DNA from: Globomyces pollinis-pini
Lineage: Eukaryota > Chytridiomycota > Chytridiomycetes > Rhizophydiales > Globomycetaceae
DNA: 64,000 bases
NCBI GenBank assembly: GCA_025399215.1
Contig: MU621093.1
Coordinates: forward strand, 7,609 to 71,608
Direction: 5' to 3'
Shown in pieces: positions 12,570 through 23,653 of the stretch (the stretch's first letter is position 1; each line of letters begins with the position of its first letter). Both the position numbers and the translations under genes were made by a program. Below the pieces are notes generated by a model. It was given only the letters and a program-made list of their open reading frames with translations, did not search any database and was not told the origin of the DNA.

Positions 12570-13587
12570 TTAGACAAATTTAGAAGAGCCATCACGTTGA
12601 TATTTAAGAATATAGTTAGTCATTAGAAGCACTGAACTAACCATCACCAGAAACATATTCCAAAAGAATCCTGCTAAATCTACTGTACACCTACATATCA
12701 ATATTATAGGAGTCATACCCTATACTAGGAATTCCAGGTTGTGTGTTTCGAACAGCTGGTAATGCAAATAATAATGAAGTGGTAATAGCAATCGTTGGAG
12801 GTTCAACCTTTCTATCACGAAACCACAAAGTGACAGACAAGATAAATACTGTAAAGGATAAGATCCACATACACACAAGGATAAATATTGAGAAAAACTG
12901 TACTGTAAATGACCGAAATCCAAGTAGATCTACATTCACGATAGAAGCCGTTCCAATCACATCGTTAACTATCTCGGCCACAATTCGAATAGATTGAATT
13001 GTCCCTACAATGGCAAAAGCAATTGGGACATTTGAACTAGATTGATAAATGTTGGGGAAAAAATACCTGTTACTACTTGCCGTCAATGTAAACACTGATT
13101 CAAATCTATCGAAAGGATACTTATTTACATTGCTGGCACTAAATGCCAAATCGATACCTTAGATAATTAGACAAGGGAAACTTTACTTTGTGCTGTAATT
13201 GGCTGATTAGCAGGGAATTGAACCACCTTTGATCCGATTATCGCATTTATAGGTGTAACAGGCCTTTTGAACACTGGATCGTTCCCATTGAGAGCCAATT
13301 TCCCAACTGGTGTTATGATAAATCTTGCTTTAAATAATGAATTGGCGGTATCAATATTGGTAACATTACAACTAATAAATAGTCCATTGAAATTTGCAGG
13401 AGGAGGAGCAAAGACATCAATGTCGGTTGCATTAAAGACAGTTTGTGCCTTCTGGTTTCCTTGGCTATAACATTAAACTTCCAAATAGTTACTTTGTATC
13501 TAAAACCACCATTGTTGGAACCATAACAGCAAACGTTACCAAGAAGAACCCAAGAACTATTCGAGATGTCTTATAATTATTCAACAT
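12570..13587 (-). CDS. DUF4436-family membrane protein, copy 1
   Basis: This is a fungal-type integral membrane protein of unknown function (DUF4436). The 310-residue product has an N-terminal signal or anchor helix (SRIVLGFFLVTFAVMVPTM), a lumenal or extracellular beta-rich domain with NKYPFDRFES, then membrane segments around FTVQFFSIFILVCMWILSF, LWFRDRKVEPPTIAI and a last helix near WNMFLVMVSSVLLMTNYI. Three introns of 28, 29 and 28 nt are removed to obtain it. A second copy lies at 51943-52938 and aligns over its whole length, but it lacks the first intron. No pathway can be assigned from context. Confidence 0.8.
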
Positions 13588-14074
13588 ATTTACAAAGTAG
13601 AAGTTATCTGTTACAGAATTTTTTAGGCATATTGATAGGCTTCTCAAGTTGAAACACAGTGAAATGACGTGAATATGGTAAGTTTGCCTCTATAACATAA
13701 CTAACATTGAATATATGCAACTTTGGTTTTATAATAGTACCTAAATTGAGAGCTTCCATTGCGAAATTAGTCGGAATCTCTTCTCTAATAACTATGAAAT
13801 AAATACTCGTGTGATTTTACGTGTTCCGTCTAGTATTCTTTGAATTATATTTCAGTATTTGCTTATTATTTATTCATATCTATTATTTTATATTCAAGTG
13901 GACTTCAATCAAAATGTTACAATTGTTACACCGATCCACACAAAATGTGTATTGTTACTGCTTTTATTGATACCATGATCATCGTCGTAGCAATCTTCCA
14001 TTTTTCGTTTAAAATGAATTCCCAGCGGCGGTTTTGTAGCAACCGATATTCCCAGAAAATTTTTCCAAAAAGAA
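13588..14074. other. Intergenic stretch without a supported gene
   Basis: About 490 bp between the start of DUF4436 copy 1 and the tRNA gene. It contains only short frames. The longest plus-strand frame (from 13840) runs straight through the antisense tRNA and is not credible. No conserved RNA, repeat or intron-separated coding pattern was found. Confidence 0.5.
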
Positions 14075-14147
14075 AGATCGAGATGGGATTCGAACCCACA
14101 GCCTCCAGATTCGAAGTCTGACGCGCTAACCATTGCGCCACACGACC
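14075..14147 (-). tRNA. tRNA-Arg(TCG): tRNA-Arg (anticodon TCG)
   Basis: A 73-nt cloverleaf without intron reads on the minus strand. The D arm is GCGC-AATGGTTA-GCGC. The anticodon arm TCAGA-CTTCGAA-TCTGG gives anticodon TCG (decodes CGA and possibly other CGN codons). The T arm is GTGGG-TTCGAAT-CCCAT. The acceptor stem GGTCGTG/CTCGATC pairs except for one T-T opposition at 6-67 and one G-T pair. CCA is not encoded, as normal in eukaryotes. The B box GGTTCGAATCC is intact. Confidence 0.93.
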
Positions 14148-14448
14148 CTTTCTTGAAAAGAATTGTAAGCTAACCATATTTAAACTAACTTTGTCATTTT
14201 CATGTAAAAAAATCACACAGTATTCAATTCCAAGATTTTTTCAACTATATTCGTTGTACTAGTGATATAACTATTTGTTTAAGAATGTCTAAATAACAAT
14301 CTCTTTTGAGGACAACAAATACTTATCTGGATAAAACATGATATATGCCAGTCACTAGTAATAAATACATATATTAGTACAAGTTCAGAGTATGTAGCTG
14401 TTTGTAAAGTTCATATGTCCAGTTGTTTGTAATGTTATTTGTATCTGG
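14148..14448. other. Intergenic stretch between tRNA-Arg and the unknown gene
   Basis: About 300 bp of AT-rich DNA. It must hold the divergent upstream regions of the tRNA and of the gene starting at 14449, but no specific element is recognisable. Confidence 0.5.
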
Positions 14449-16848
14449 ATGATATCACCCCACTTTGTCAACAATCTATTAAAATTGATGGGTCATGTTA
14501 CAATCTTAGTACAGCATGCCTGGAAAATGCAAAATGCACACAAGCAAATGGATGGAAATCCTGCAATGTATCCCATCAATCATACTGCTCGAATGAGAGG
14601 AACGGCTGATACAGATCGTGAAGTTGTGGAGACACCTTTAGGAATCAGACCATTAGCATCTTATGTACGAGTAACAGTTCCTTCCTCAATTGCTCAATTG
14701 GTGAAATACTATAATGGTGCTGACACAAGCGATAAAAAAGCCGAGTGCGAGAATGCGTGTCGGGATATATTAGCTCGACTAGAGACATTAATATTGAGTT
14801 CTAAAATCACAGATAATCATCGGGTAGATACCATTCGGGAGAGAATATCAAAAAATACAGATGTATTATCATATGGAGACAACCTTATATTCAAAAACCA
14901 TCCCCAAAAATCAAAATTAACATCTCTAAAACCAGAAATTCCAACAGATGATACAATTGCAATAGAAAAGAATCGGAAATTTGCAGCAGAAGCTCGTATA
15001 TCGGCATTGATGCTTGCCAGATGTAAATCACAGTTTATTCGAAGTAGTGCATTGTTACTGCTTTGCGAAGCATTAGATACAAACACATTATCCGCTTGCG
15101 ATCACGAGATTATGCATTTACAAATGCTTTGGGTGGAATTGGTTCAGATGATGAGACATATTGTGGATGCACGAAGATCAAGGAATGGGTACGATTCAGC
15201 GCGCCATAAACCAGATACACCAGATGATGAAATAGCCAGATCCGAAGTGGACGTATGTCTCGAGAATCTATTGACCGTAACCTGATTATGTTGACTATTG
15301 TAGTGTTTGTATTTGACACTACAACGATTGGAATATATAGAAGATATTGGGAGATCTGTTCAATCATCTTCATTAATGGACCAATCATACGAGTGCTTAT
15401 TGGAAGATCTATCATTGCTCAAAACAGGCGATCCATATATCGTTCAGTTGATGTCAGGAATTGCAGAACATGTAATCTACATTATCATTTTGACAAGATT
15501 AGGTGCATGATTTGCAAAATGTTGCTTTTCGGCAAGGTAAATCAAAAAAAGAGGTTGCTTTGGATGTTGGTGTGTCAATTTTAACAAAAGTCATGAGAAT
15601 GGCACCTTCGGAAGAATTTAAAGATATACAAGGTCAATTGCTGCATATCATGGAAGGGCTTAGAAATTCTCAAGAATGGTATTAAAAAATATAACTAACT
15701 AAGCTAGGCTATTAGGAAAAAAATTAATCAAATTGATGGGTACTGCTGCCGCACTAGACATGATAGCATGTATTGAATTTGTGCAGTTGACCAAAATGCT
15801 CTCTCATTTACATTGGCAATGGCACTACACATCAATACTTTGTTTAGGGACAGTTACATGCAGTTCTTCTTCTGTATCAATTCGAAAGTATGTCTTAGAA
15901 AATGGGCTCATACCAGCATTAAACTACGGAGATGCTGATACGAATGAATCTGAACCACTTGATGCAGATGATGAGAATGATTCAAACGACAATAGCTGGA
16001 TGGTACGTGCCGCTGCTGTGGTTGCATTAATTGAAGTATATCAGCAGTACAGAATTGGTACTTATGGATTAATAGCACGTGAAGTAATGATCGATAGAGC
16101 CTCAAAAGAAACACATCCAACTGTCAAAATGTTACTGAATACACCAAGGGCAAAGTCTCCACATTCAACGTTTGTGAAGCGTATATCGTTTTTATTTAAG
16201 TACACATCGATATCGTTCGCAGAAGTGTATGCAGAAATTCAAAGTGACTATCAGTATATGAGAAAGTTTATACAAACTGCCGAAAAAGACGAACGACGTC
16301 AGAAGCACCAAAAATCAAGGAAAAAGAAGGCACCAAAGCAAGTACCAAATACACAAAATACGCAATTTATTCAGTCACAAACCATAGAAAAACGTAACAA
16401 AAAAGGTCCAAAGAAATCGATGTACGCAACTTTGCCATTGAAGCACACACCAGAACCAGAATATTTGAGCACAAGAAACCGGGAACCTACAGGAGATTTC
16501 AAAAATATTTTAAATGTACCATTCTCGACCGAGCCATATCATCATAACTATCAACATGTTCAGTTAGATCCAGATGATGATGTACAAAATGTATTAACCA
16601 CATATGAAGAAGATGAAGAAAGACGACAGCTTCTCCCTAGATTAACTAAATCTTCTTTGAGAGACTGTCACGCAACTTATATCATACCTGGGAACATCAA
16701 AGACTTGGGAACTGCTGATCGTCGGAAAATGTTCAATCCAATGACATCATTTGTGAGGGAGGAATATAAAGCACCAGAGAAAGCAAAACCAGCTACTAAA
16801 ACTGTTAAAATGCCAAAAGTACCTCAAATTTCAATTGGTAATAAATAG
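14449..16848 (+). CDS. Uncharacterised 770-residue protein, helical repeat-like with a basic tail
   Basis: I do not recognise this gene. Introns of 27, 31 and 29 nt join four exons into 770 residues. The first two thirds are alpha-helical with repeated leucine-rich helices of HEAT or armadillo type (for example ISALMLARCKSQFIRSSALL and WMVRAAAVVALIEVYQQY). The last third is low in helix-forming residues, rich in Lys, Arg, Pro and acidic clusters, and contains a Lys-rich patch (RRQKHQKSRKKKAPK). No signal peptide or membrane segment is apparent. The start ATG at 14449 is the first in frame. Given the organism's flagellar genes, a flagellar protein is possible, but nothing in the sequence proves it. 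Confidence 0.7.
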
Positions 16849-16955
16849 AATAAATATGAACAACTCAGTGAAAAATCAATAGTATGTATGCTTCTATTAG
16901 AATTATATTTAAACACTAAGATTGCCCAATAATATAATCCAATGTATGTAATGAA

Positions 16956-18719
16956 TCATAGAGATAGGTATACCCAAATTGTCCCCACGATGCCACAAGC
17001 GATTCCAATAGTAATAAGCAATAGTTCAATAGCATATTCAAATACACTGATTGACTTACCGTACATTACAAGGTAACACATGCACGGGAATGTAACTGAT
17101 ACGGTAAAGGAAAATAATGATCCTAATAGAGCCATCATGGTGTGAAATTGAGGAAATTTCACAGCTATTGCTAAGATAGCAGAAGAAGAAATTGCACATA
17201 ACACGAATCGATTGACGTTAGTTGCTTTAGTGAGTGTTACACTTTGCTCTGGAACAGTTAATTATACAATTTTACCTAACTGAAAATTAATTGGACTTAG
17301 ACTCAATGGATATTTTGTAACTGGATTAAAGGATATAAGCATAACCGTGATCCGGTTGAGTAATTTGTTAAAAGTTGGAACCAGGGGCAAATTTTGGGAG
17401 ATCTAAAACTTATAAACTCGGTTAAATGTTTACTTCTTCCTTCGTATCTATTCCAAACATGGTATAGCCTGCAGCAGCAATCAAGATATACAATGTCATA
17501 ACAATAACGTATGTGTAGTTTAACAAAGCGGGATATTCTTCTGGTTTCTGCATATCTCTATATATATTTGGGAATACCGAATGCCCTGAGTGTCAGCCTT
17601 TATATAGATGTACCTGAAAACCCAGCCATTAACAATCCAAACGCTAAAGGAACTGGATACCAATCAAGAGGTAACAATGAAGTTTCAGCGGGAGTCCAGA
17701 GAGATCCTGGAGACGAATAATTACTTAATCCATCATAAAACAAAACTGCCAACAGGTTCACTAGTGCAATGATCCCAACCAATGAGCCGTATGATGCAAT
17801 TGAAAGAGATTTTGGCAAAGTTGTTGGAAATACCAGTAAAACCATGACACATTTTACTGTGATTAGATCTAGTTCTGGGAAAATTGCCACAACCGAGTCT
17901 GAAGTAAGAATGACAAGTGCTACAGATGCGGCGATAAGTTCCAAAAAGAATAATATGGAAATCACAGTCCTTCCAGTAGTTCCAAATGCATTTTGACCTA
18001 AATCTCCATAAGTTTGAGCACATTTTCCGTTCGGTGGGCGATAATTTAAACATTTCTCCAATAATCTTCCAGTATGATGTGTAATTAATCCAAATATTAT
18101 GAGTAAAACTAAACCTACAGCCCATCCTGTAATGTTGAATGCAAAAGGAAGTGACAATAAGCCGATTCCCATTCTGGCATGATCAATGACAAAAGAAATT
18201 ACAAAATGTTTACGGAGTTAAAGAGAGACTGTGCAAAGGATGATTTTGCTTCTTCCAAGATAACAGTTGTTAGCAATGGATCACTTTCTTCGATTATTTC
18301 TTCATTCTCAATAATGGGAACACACTGAGGGATCAATGGAGGTCGAATTGCAGGTTGCTCATGACTAACACTATCAGACTGCCATTCAATATTCTGGTTA
18401 TCTAATGCTTCTCCGTACTCCTCGTCATTAGGATCCACAACTAATGATGGGGCTCTGTCTCTGAAGTGATTAAACATGGACGCTTATATTAGAGACTTCA
18501 AATACCTCTTTTGTAACTAGAAGTCCAGGACATAGAAGGCGTTGAAGTTTGTCTTGACGTTGCAATTGAACGATGAGACACTCCCATATTATTGAATGAT
18601 CCATAATTCTGGCGCATGTCAATTGGCAACTGAACAGGAGGGGATACTGGGATTGACCTTGAGTGTCCATTCTCTGTTTGATTTGTACCGGTTTCTGCAG
18701 CTCTTTGTCTGCCTTCCAT
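16956..18719 (-). CDS. AVT1: Vacuolar amino-acid transporter, AVT1-like (AAAP family)
   Basis: AVT1-type proteins of the amino acid/auxin permease family use the proton gradient to load amino acids into the vacuole. Five introns of 23, 29, 28, 31 and 27 nt yield 541 residues. After a hydrophilic N-terminal domain of about 160 residues comes SVNILMGIGLLSLPFAFNITG, the diagnostic first transmembrane helix, then TYGDLGQNAFGTTGRTVIS, SPGSLWTPAETSLLPLDW and SGHSVFPNIYRDMQKPEEYP, all matching the family. Near the end KFPQFHTMMALLGSLFSFTV is typical of Avt1. The start ATG at 18719 is in frame with the second exon through a 23-nt intron, one of the shortest in the window. Confidence 0.87.
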
Positions 18720-18915
18720 TCTTGAATCTCCAAGTAGAACTTAGTTTTTATTGATAAGAGAACTTGTGTTTACTATTCACGTGATTGGCTTGGGTTTGAC
18801 TGAAAAACCGTAATCACCCACATTATCGTTTCACATGCACAGATTAGGAGTAATTGATCAAAAAGATTTAAAATGGTTTATTCCTGATGTAGATTTCCAA
18901 TTACAGCTTTTTTTT

Positions 18916-21900
18916 CTATTGTGCCCGAGTAAAGTCAATGGTTGGTTGGTTACGTTCTGGTGGTTGCATCTTTAAGATTCTTAAATCACTACCTGATATA
19001 TGACTAGAGAATCAATTAAAATAAAAATTTACGTCATGTTTTGTGGTGTAATCAAGATATACTGGGATGAATTATCTGGTTCTCTGGCATTTTCTACCAT
19101 TAATCCAATTGCTAAACGACGATTGACTGCATCCTAATATTTGTTCAGTACTACGTTTCATTCTTACCATATAAACATCAAACTCATCTAATGCTCTAAA
19201 TGGCGATGACATGGATTCCCAAAGTGCCAACAGCAAGCAAACTGTAGAATATGATTTTTCCCCTCCGGATAGTGTCTTTGGATCTCTTTTGTCCACATCA
19301 TCAGCTGATTGAGACCTTTCCAAACCATTGTTATTAACATCTACTTTCAAATGAAGAGTTTCTTGATCATGATCTAATTCCAAGACTCCACGGTAGCCAC
19401 GTTTTTTGATCAACTCGGCAAAGAGTCGTTTGGCTCTTGTAGATATATATTGTTTAAATGCTTCGTATCTTTTTCGCCTCTTTCGTTGCACTCGGTGAAT
19501 ATACTCCATCAATTTTTCATACCCAAGAATATAGTCGCGGGCTTCTTGGTATGCCTTCCTTTTGGCCACCAATTTAGTGTAGTACGCCTGTTTACTACCG
19601 AACCTATTGTTAAATGATATAGTTTTGATACTCTTTTTCTTTTTCTTTCAAAAATGCTCGCACTTTGCGTAACTCTGCTTCAATTTCTTCTGGTGATTTC
19701 GTGACGGCAACTCTGTCCCCGTACTGTAGACAAAGGTCAATCTGAGTGGCCACCGTCTGTTGCAATTCTTGAAGCCGCCCTTCTGCTTCATCATATTCAG
19801 CTTGATAGGAAGCCTTTTTGTTTTCATAAAATTGAATTTGACTGGCCCCTTTAGCTAGACCAGTGTCATTCTCATCTAATTGAGTTACTATAGCATTCAA
19901 AGCTTCGTTTTTCTTCGCAATTTGATCACGGATATTCTGCAGAATAACGCGATCGTCTTTGTATTTCATTACCAACTGGTTAATTTGGTCCTCTAATAGA
20001 CCCAATTGCGATTCGAAACCCTCAATCTTATGCTCGTTTTCCTTTTTCAAACCAGAGAGGGTTTCTAATACTGCCATTTCAGCCTCTGGACTTTCGCCTC
20101 TGAGTGATTCCAAGTTCAGCTCGATTTCTCTAGTTTCTCGTTCAAGAGTACATCGTTGAATCTATAGTTAACAACCCAAACAATTACAATTAATGTTTCT
20201 CTTCTACGCCCAATATCTCCAAGCTTGCTATGGACTTGATTAAGTTGATATCGAAGTTTCTGTACTGCAGCTTTTTGCAATTCTACCACCTCTTTTTGTT
20301 CACTAGCAATTAATGATAAAACCAAACTTGATAATCACACTGAAATCATGAGTGAGACGTGGGGAACCTCGATACATAGTCATGGGATCACTAGACAAAC
20401 CGCCATTTCTGCTTCCAAATTGGTAACAATCGCTGGAAAACACAGCAACAACATTTTCAGGGTACCCTCTTGCGGCAATATCATCACCATCAGCATGGCT
20501 ATCCACCAACACCACCTTCTCAATACTGGCTGTGATAATCAGTTGTTGCAAGACAATATCATTGTCGATCTGTAACGCATCAAGCATTGTTCGCAAGTTG
20601 CGCGAAGGTTGCCCAGTTGAGAAATCGAAATTTGATACATTTGAATATTTGTATATTTGAGATTTCCTAAACATCAATATCATGATACTTACACTCGATG
20701 TCGATTTATTAGACTTTGGAGTTCACGAATATCATCTTGAGTTTCAACCGCAAACGAATTCAACTGTGAATTGAGGTATGTTTCAATTAAATTATGAAAC
20801 TTTGAATCTTTTAATTTTAAAAATAAACCTGTGTTGATTAAAAGTTGTGACTGTTACCAAAAGGGCCAATCGGTTTTTTTCCTTTCCATCGTTTAGAGTT
20901 GATATCACGTAAGAGCTGGCTCATCCCTTGACCATATGAGTTGATGGAATCACGGCTACTAGCTTCTAATTCTCTCAATCTCTGGGTACTATGCCGATAA
21001 GTATTTTCGGCCTGATTCAATTCTCGTTCCAAATCTAATCGATTCCTATTCATATCCTCACCCTCTTCTTCCAACAGTTGAATATCATTGGTGATCTATA
21101 ATAAACATTCAGATATCGTACTTGTGATTGACGTGCTATATTATCTTCTTTTTTCATTTCATAATCTTTCATCTTTTGATCATGTGCATCTCGTTGTGCA
21201 CTTTTGAATTAGTATTTAAATTTCATTACCGATGATCGACGTTTAATTTTTTCATTTCTTGGTCATAACGATAAATGACTTGACTTTGACTCTCTTTACA
21301 CTCATTAATATCATTCAACAGCGGTTCCTTCAACCGTTTCTGTTCAATAATTAAATTCTTTTGTTGTTGGAGGTTTTGAATCAATGATTTTTCTTCATCC
21401 GTTAATGGAGTCAATGTTGATTTTTCATCATCAAGTTGTTTTCTCAATTTTCGATTCACTAGTTGATAACCTTGAAGACTTTCATTGATTCGATCAATTC
21501 GAACTGTTACTTCTTTGATTTTTTCACCCACATTATCTTTGTTTTGGCGTTGTTTATCAGTTTTCTAAATCATTATTGTAAGGATTTATGATTACATTTT
21601 CAAGTAATTCTACTTTTGACCAGATTTGCTCGGCTTGAAGTTCATTGACACGAGCTTCCATATCTTTAGCTTTTTCCATATCCTATACATGAATTTAAAT
21701 TAAAATACATCCCATCGTTTGTTCATGGTATCTAATTCCTCCTTCAAATCAGGAAGCATCTATAGTTAACCACATTTTATCCATACTTCTGATTTTTTTT
21801 GTAAAGATATTTGTATTTGTTCCATCTTATCATCAAATTGTTTATAATCCTTTGCCAACTTTTCGAGCTGTGTCCCACGTAAGAAAAACTTGTATTAGAA

Positions 21901-22640
21901 ATTGATAAAGTTACATTGTATTTATCTTTCGGTGTACTATTGGATAAAAATCCTCTAGCATTATCTTGAGTCAAAATGGCCATTGGGTTGGCAACCTAAA
22001 AAATGAGAATCACTACCAATACCTCAATCTGAAGATGATCACATATAGCTTGTAAATCTTCATGTTTCGTACTGATAATTCTCCCTAAATGTAAGTCTAC
22101 AATGAAAAATACCTGATTGGCCTTTGATCTTGTAACCTGAAGTTCCCAACCCAGTACGAACAATGGTACGAACTACTGTAATGGTATCTCCATACACATC
22201 TGGTTTATAAGCATCAGGACCTTTATTCCGAATCTTGACAATCACTTCACCAATATCTTGACCTTCTTTCAACAAATTTCCAATTGATGATGCTCGATTT
22301 GTAAATGTAGCCTTACCACCCAAGGCAACCGTCAAAGCCGTCAATACTGCTGATTTACCACTTCCATTCTGACCAGTAATGAAATTCAGTTTCGGACCTA
22401 GAGACAATTCTAATCGACTATGACACATGAAATTTGTCAGTGATATATATTCGATAGTTCCTAATCCATGGTTTGCAGAATTTGTATCAATTGATTGAGA
22501 ATACTCCAAGTTAGATTCCTGTAAGTTAAATTTTCTCATTCATGTACTGATTCTGATTCTGTATCTGAAGAACCTTGTTCCGATCCATTCTTGATTCGTT
22601 TGACACTTTCTTGAGTTGAATCAGATGTGGTTCGTTTCAT
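18916..22640 (-). CDS. SMC6: SMC6, structural maintenance of chromosomes (SMC5/6 complex)
   Basis: SMC6 is the ATPase partner of SMC5 in the DNA-repair complex that handles recombination intermediates. Visible: Walker A GQNGSGKSAVLTALTVALGG preceded by the SMC6-type YISLTNFMCHSRLEL, long coiled coils, a hinge region around 20300-20680, the ABC signature LSGGEKSYSTVCLLLALWE, and Walker B FRALDEFDVYMDAVNRR after removal of a 34-nt intron. The C-terminus (YILITPQNMTHISGSDLRIL) ends with TAG at 18916. The true start is the ATG at 22640: a 29-nt intron follows the first exon, and the apparent Met at 22539 lies inside that intron. More than ten other tiny introns split the coiled coils; I did not join all of them. 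Confidence 0.93.
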
Positions 22641-22945
22641 TCTAAAAAAACTCTGGTTTTTGAAAGTTGAGTTTGTCCAGTCAACTGTCTTACCCTTATG
22701 AAATCCAACCTCTTATTCACCTTGTCACTAAAATGAATGTCTTTTTTAAAATATAATATTCATCTCGATAAATGGTTTTGTATTCTTATGGATTCAATTG
22801 TGATGTAATTAATGGTTTGGGTAATTTAGGAATTTATAAAACCATTACAATTATCTTACTTTAATCAAGCAATCATTGATCGGTATCAATCGGATCAATT
22901 ATTCAAACAAGGTTAAAAAATTCGCGTCTAATTCTAATTTTTACA
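22641..22945. other. Divergent promoter region between SMC6 and repeat protein A
   Basis: About 305 bp, AT-rich, separating two genes transcribed away from each other. I see no TATA box or repeat that stands out. Confidence 0.45.
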
Positions 22946-23574
22946 ATGTCACCATTAAAACCCAACAGTTCAACACCATTCAGTCTTAAGCTAGGACAAC
23001 CGGACCGAATAGTGCTGGTCAACGAAAGCAAAGAAGATATAGAAGGTAATTGTACATCATCTTTATCAACTGCATGAAAACTTCACCATTTTCGAATAAT
23101 GTTGACCGTTTAGTTTTCATGTCGAATTACAATGGAGGAACAGATAATTGGTTCTTGGTGGAACGTGGATATGACGAGATTTGGGATAGGGATGGTTGGG
23201 AAATATTGGTAGTCAAACATATTGATGGCATTCAATCTGGAATCTACGTCCTACCCGGTGTTGAACTCACATATCGTGGTCCTGGAATGCACATCACCTC
23301 TCAATTCAAATGTAAAGATACTACCCAGGATATCATTCTACTCAAGAATCAATCAGATAAACCCATTGAAGGTATGTTGTCCATCTACTAACAGGAAGCT
23401 TTCATGACGAAATATGCAGGTGGGAATGATGATTGGTTTACGGTGCTACCAGGACAGGAACAGGCTTGGTTTCGTGATGGGTATGATATGTTGGTAGTAA
23501 AAGATAATGTGACGGGAAATCGAGCGGGTGTGTATGTTAAAACTGGTACTCTGATAGATTTCAATGGGTTCTAA
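22946..23574 (+). CDS. Protein with two tandem SxYxGGxDxWF domains, copy A
   Basis: The 177-residue product has a short N-terminal stretch followed by two copies of a roughly 55-residue beta-rich domain. Each reads V/AFMxxYxGGxDxWF, then a W-R/D-DG(W/Y) element, LVVK, G(I/V)YV and a final YRG or FNG. I recognise no named family. Two introns (68 nt at 23046-23113 and 27 nt near 23361-23387) split the gene, each directly before the F-M of a repeat and in the same phase. A related intronless gene with two such domains lies at 34725-35318. The repeated Trp-rich beta strands suggest a carbohydrate- or lipid-binding or structural fold; that is only inference. Confidence 0.75.
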
Positions 23575-23653
23575 ATCAGTCATAATAAAAAAAAGCTTAA
23601 TATTTGATTCTCTCCAAAAAAGAATGAAGGAACATAACAAGATATATTTGAGA

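Noticed and set aside
13840..14121. Plus-strand open frame of about 93 codons
   Set aside because: It runs through the antisense tRNA-Arg, starts at a non-ATG codon and has no recognisable domain.
22510..22539. Met at 22539 as start of SMC6
   Set aside because: The residues after it are the translation of a 29-nt intron; the first exon with ATG at 22640 joins in frame.
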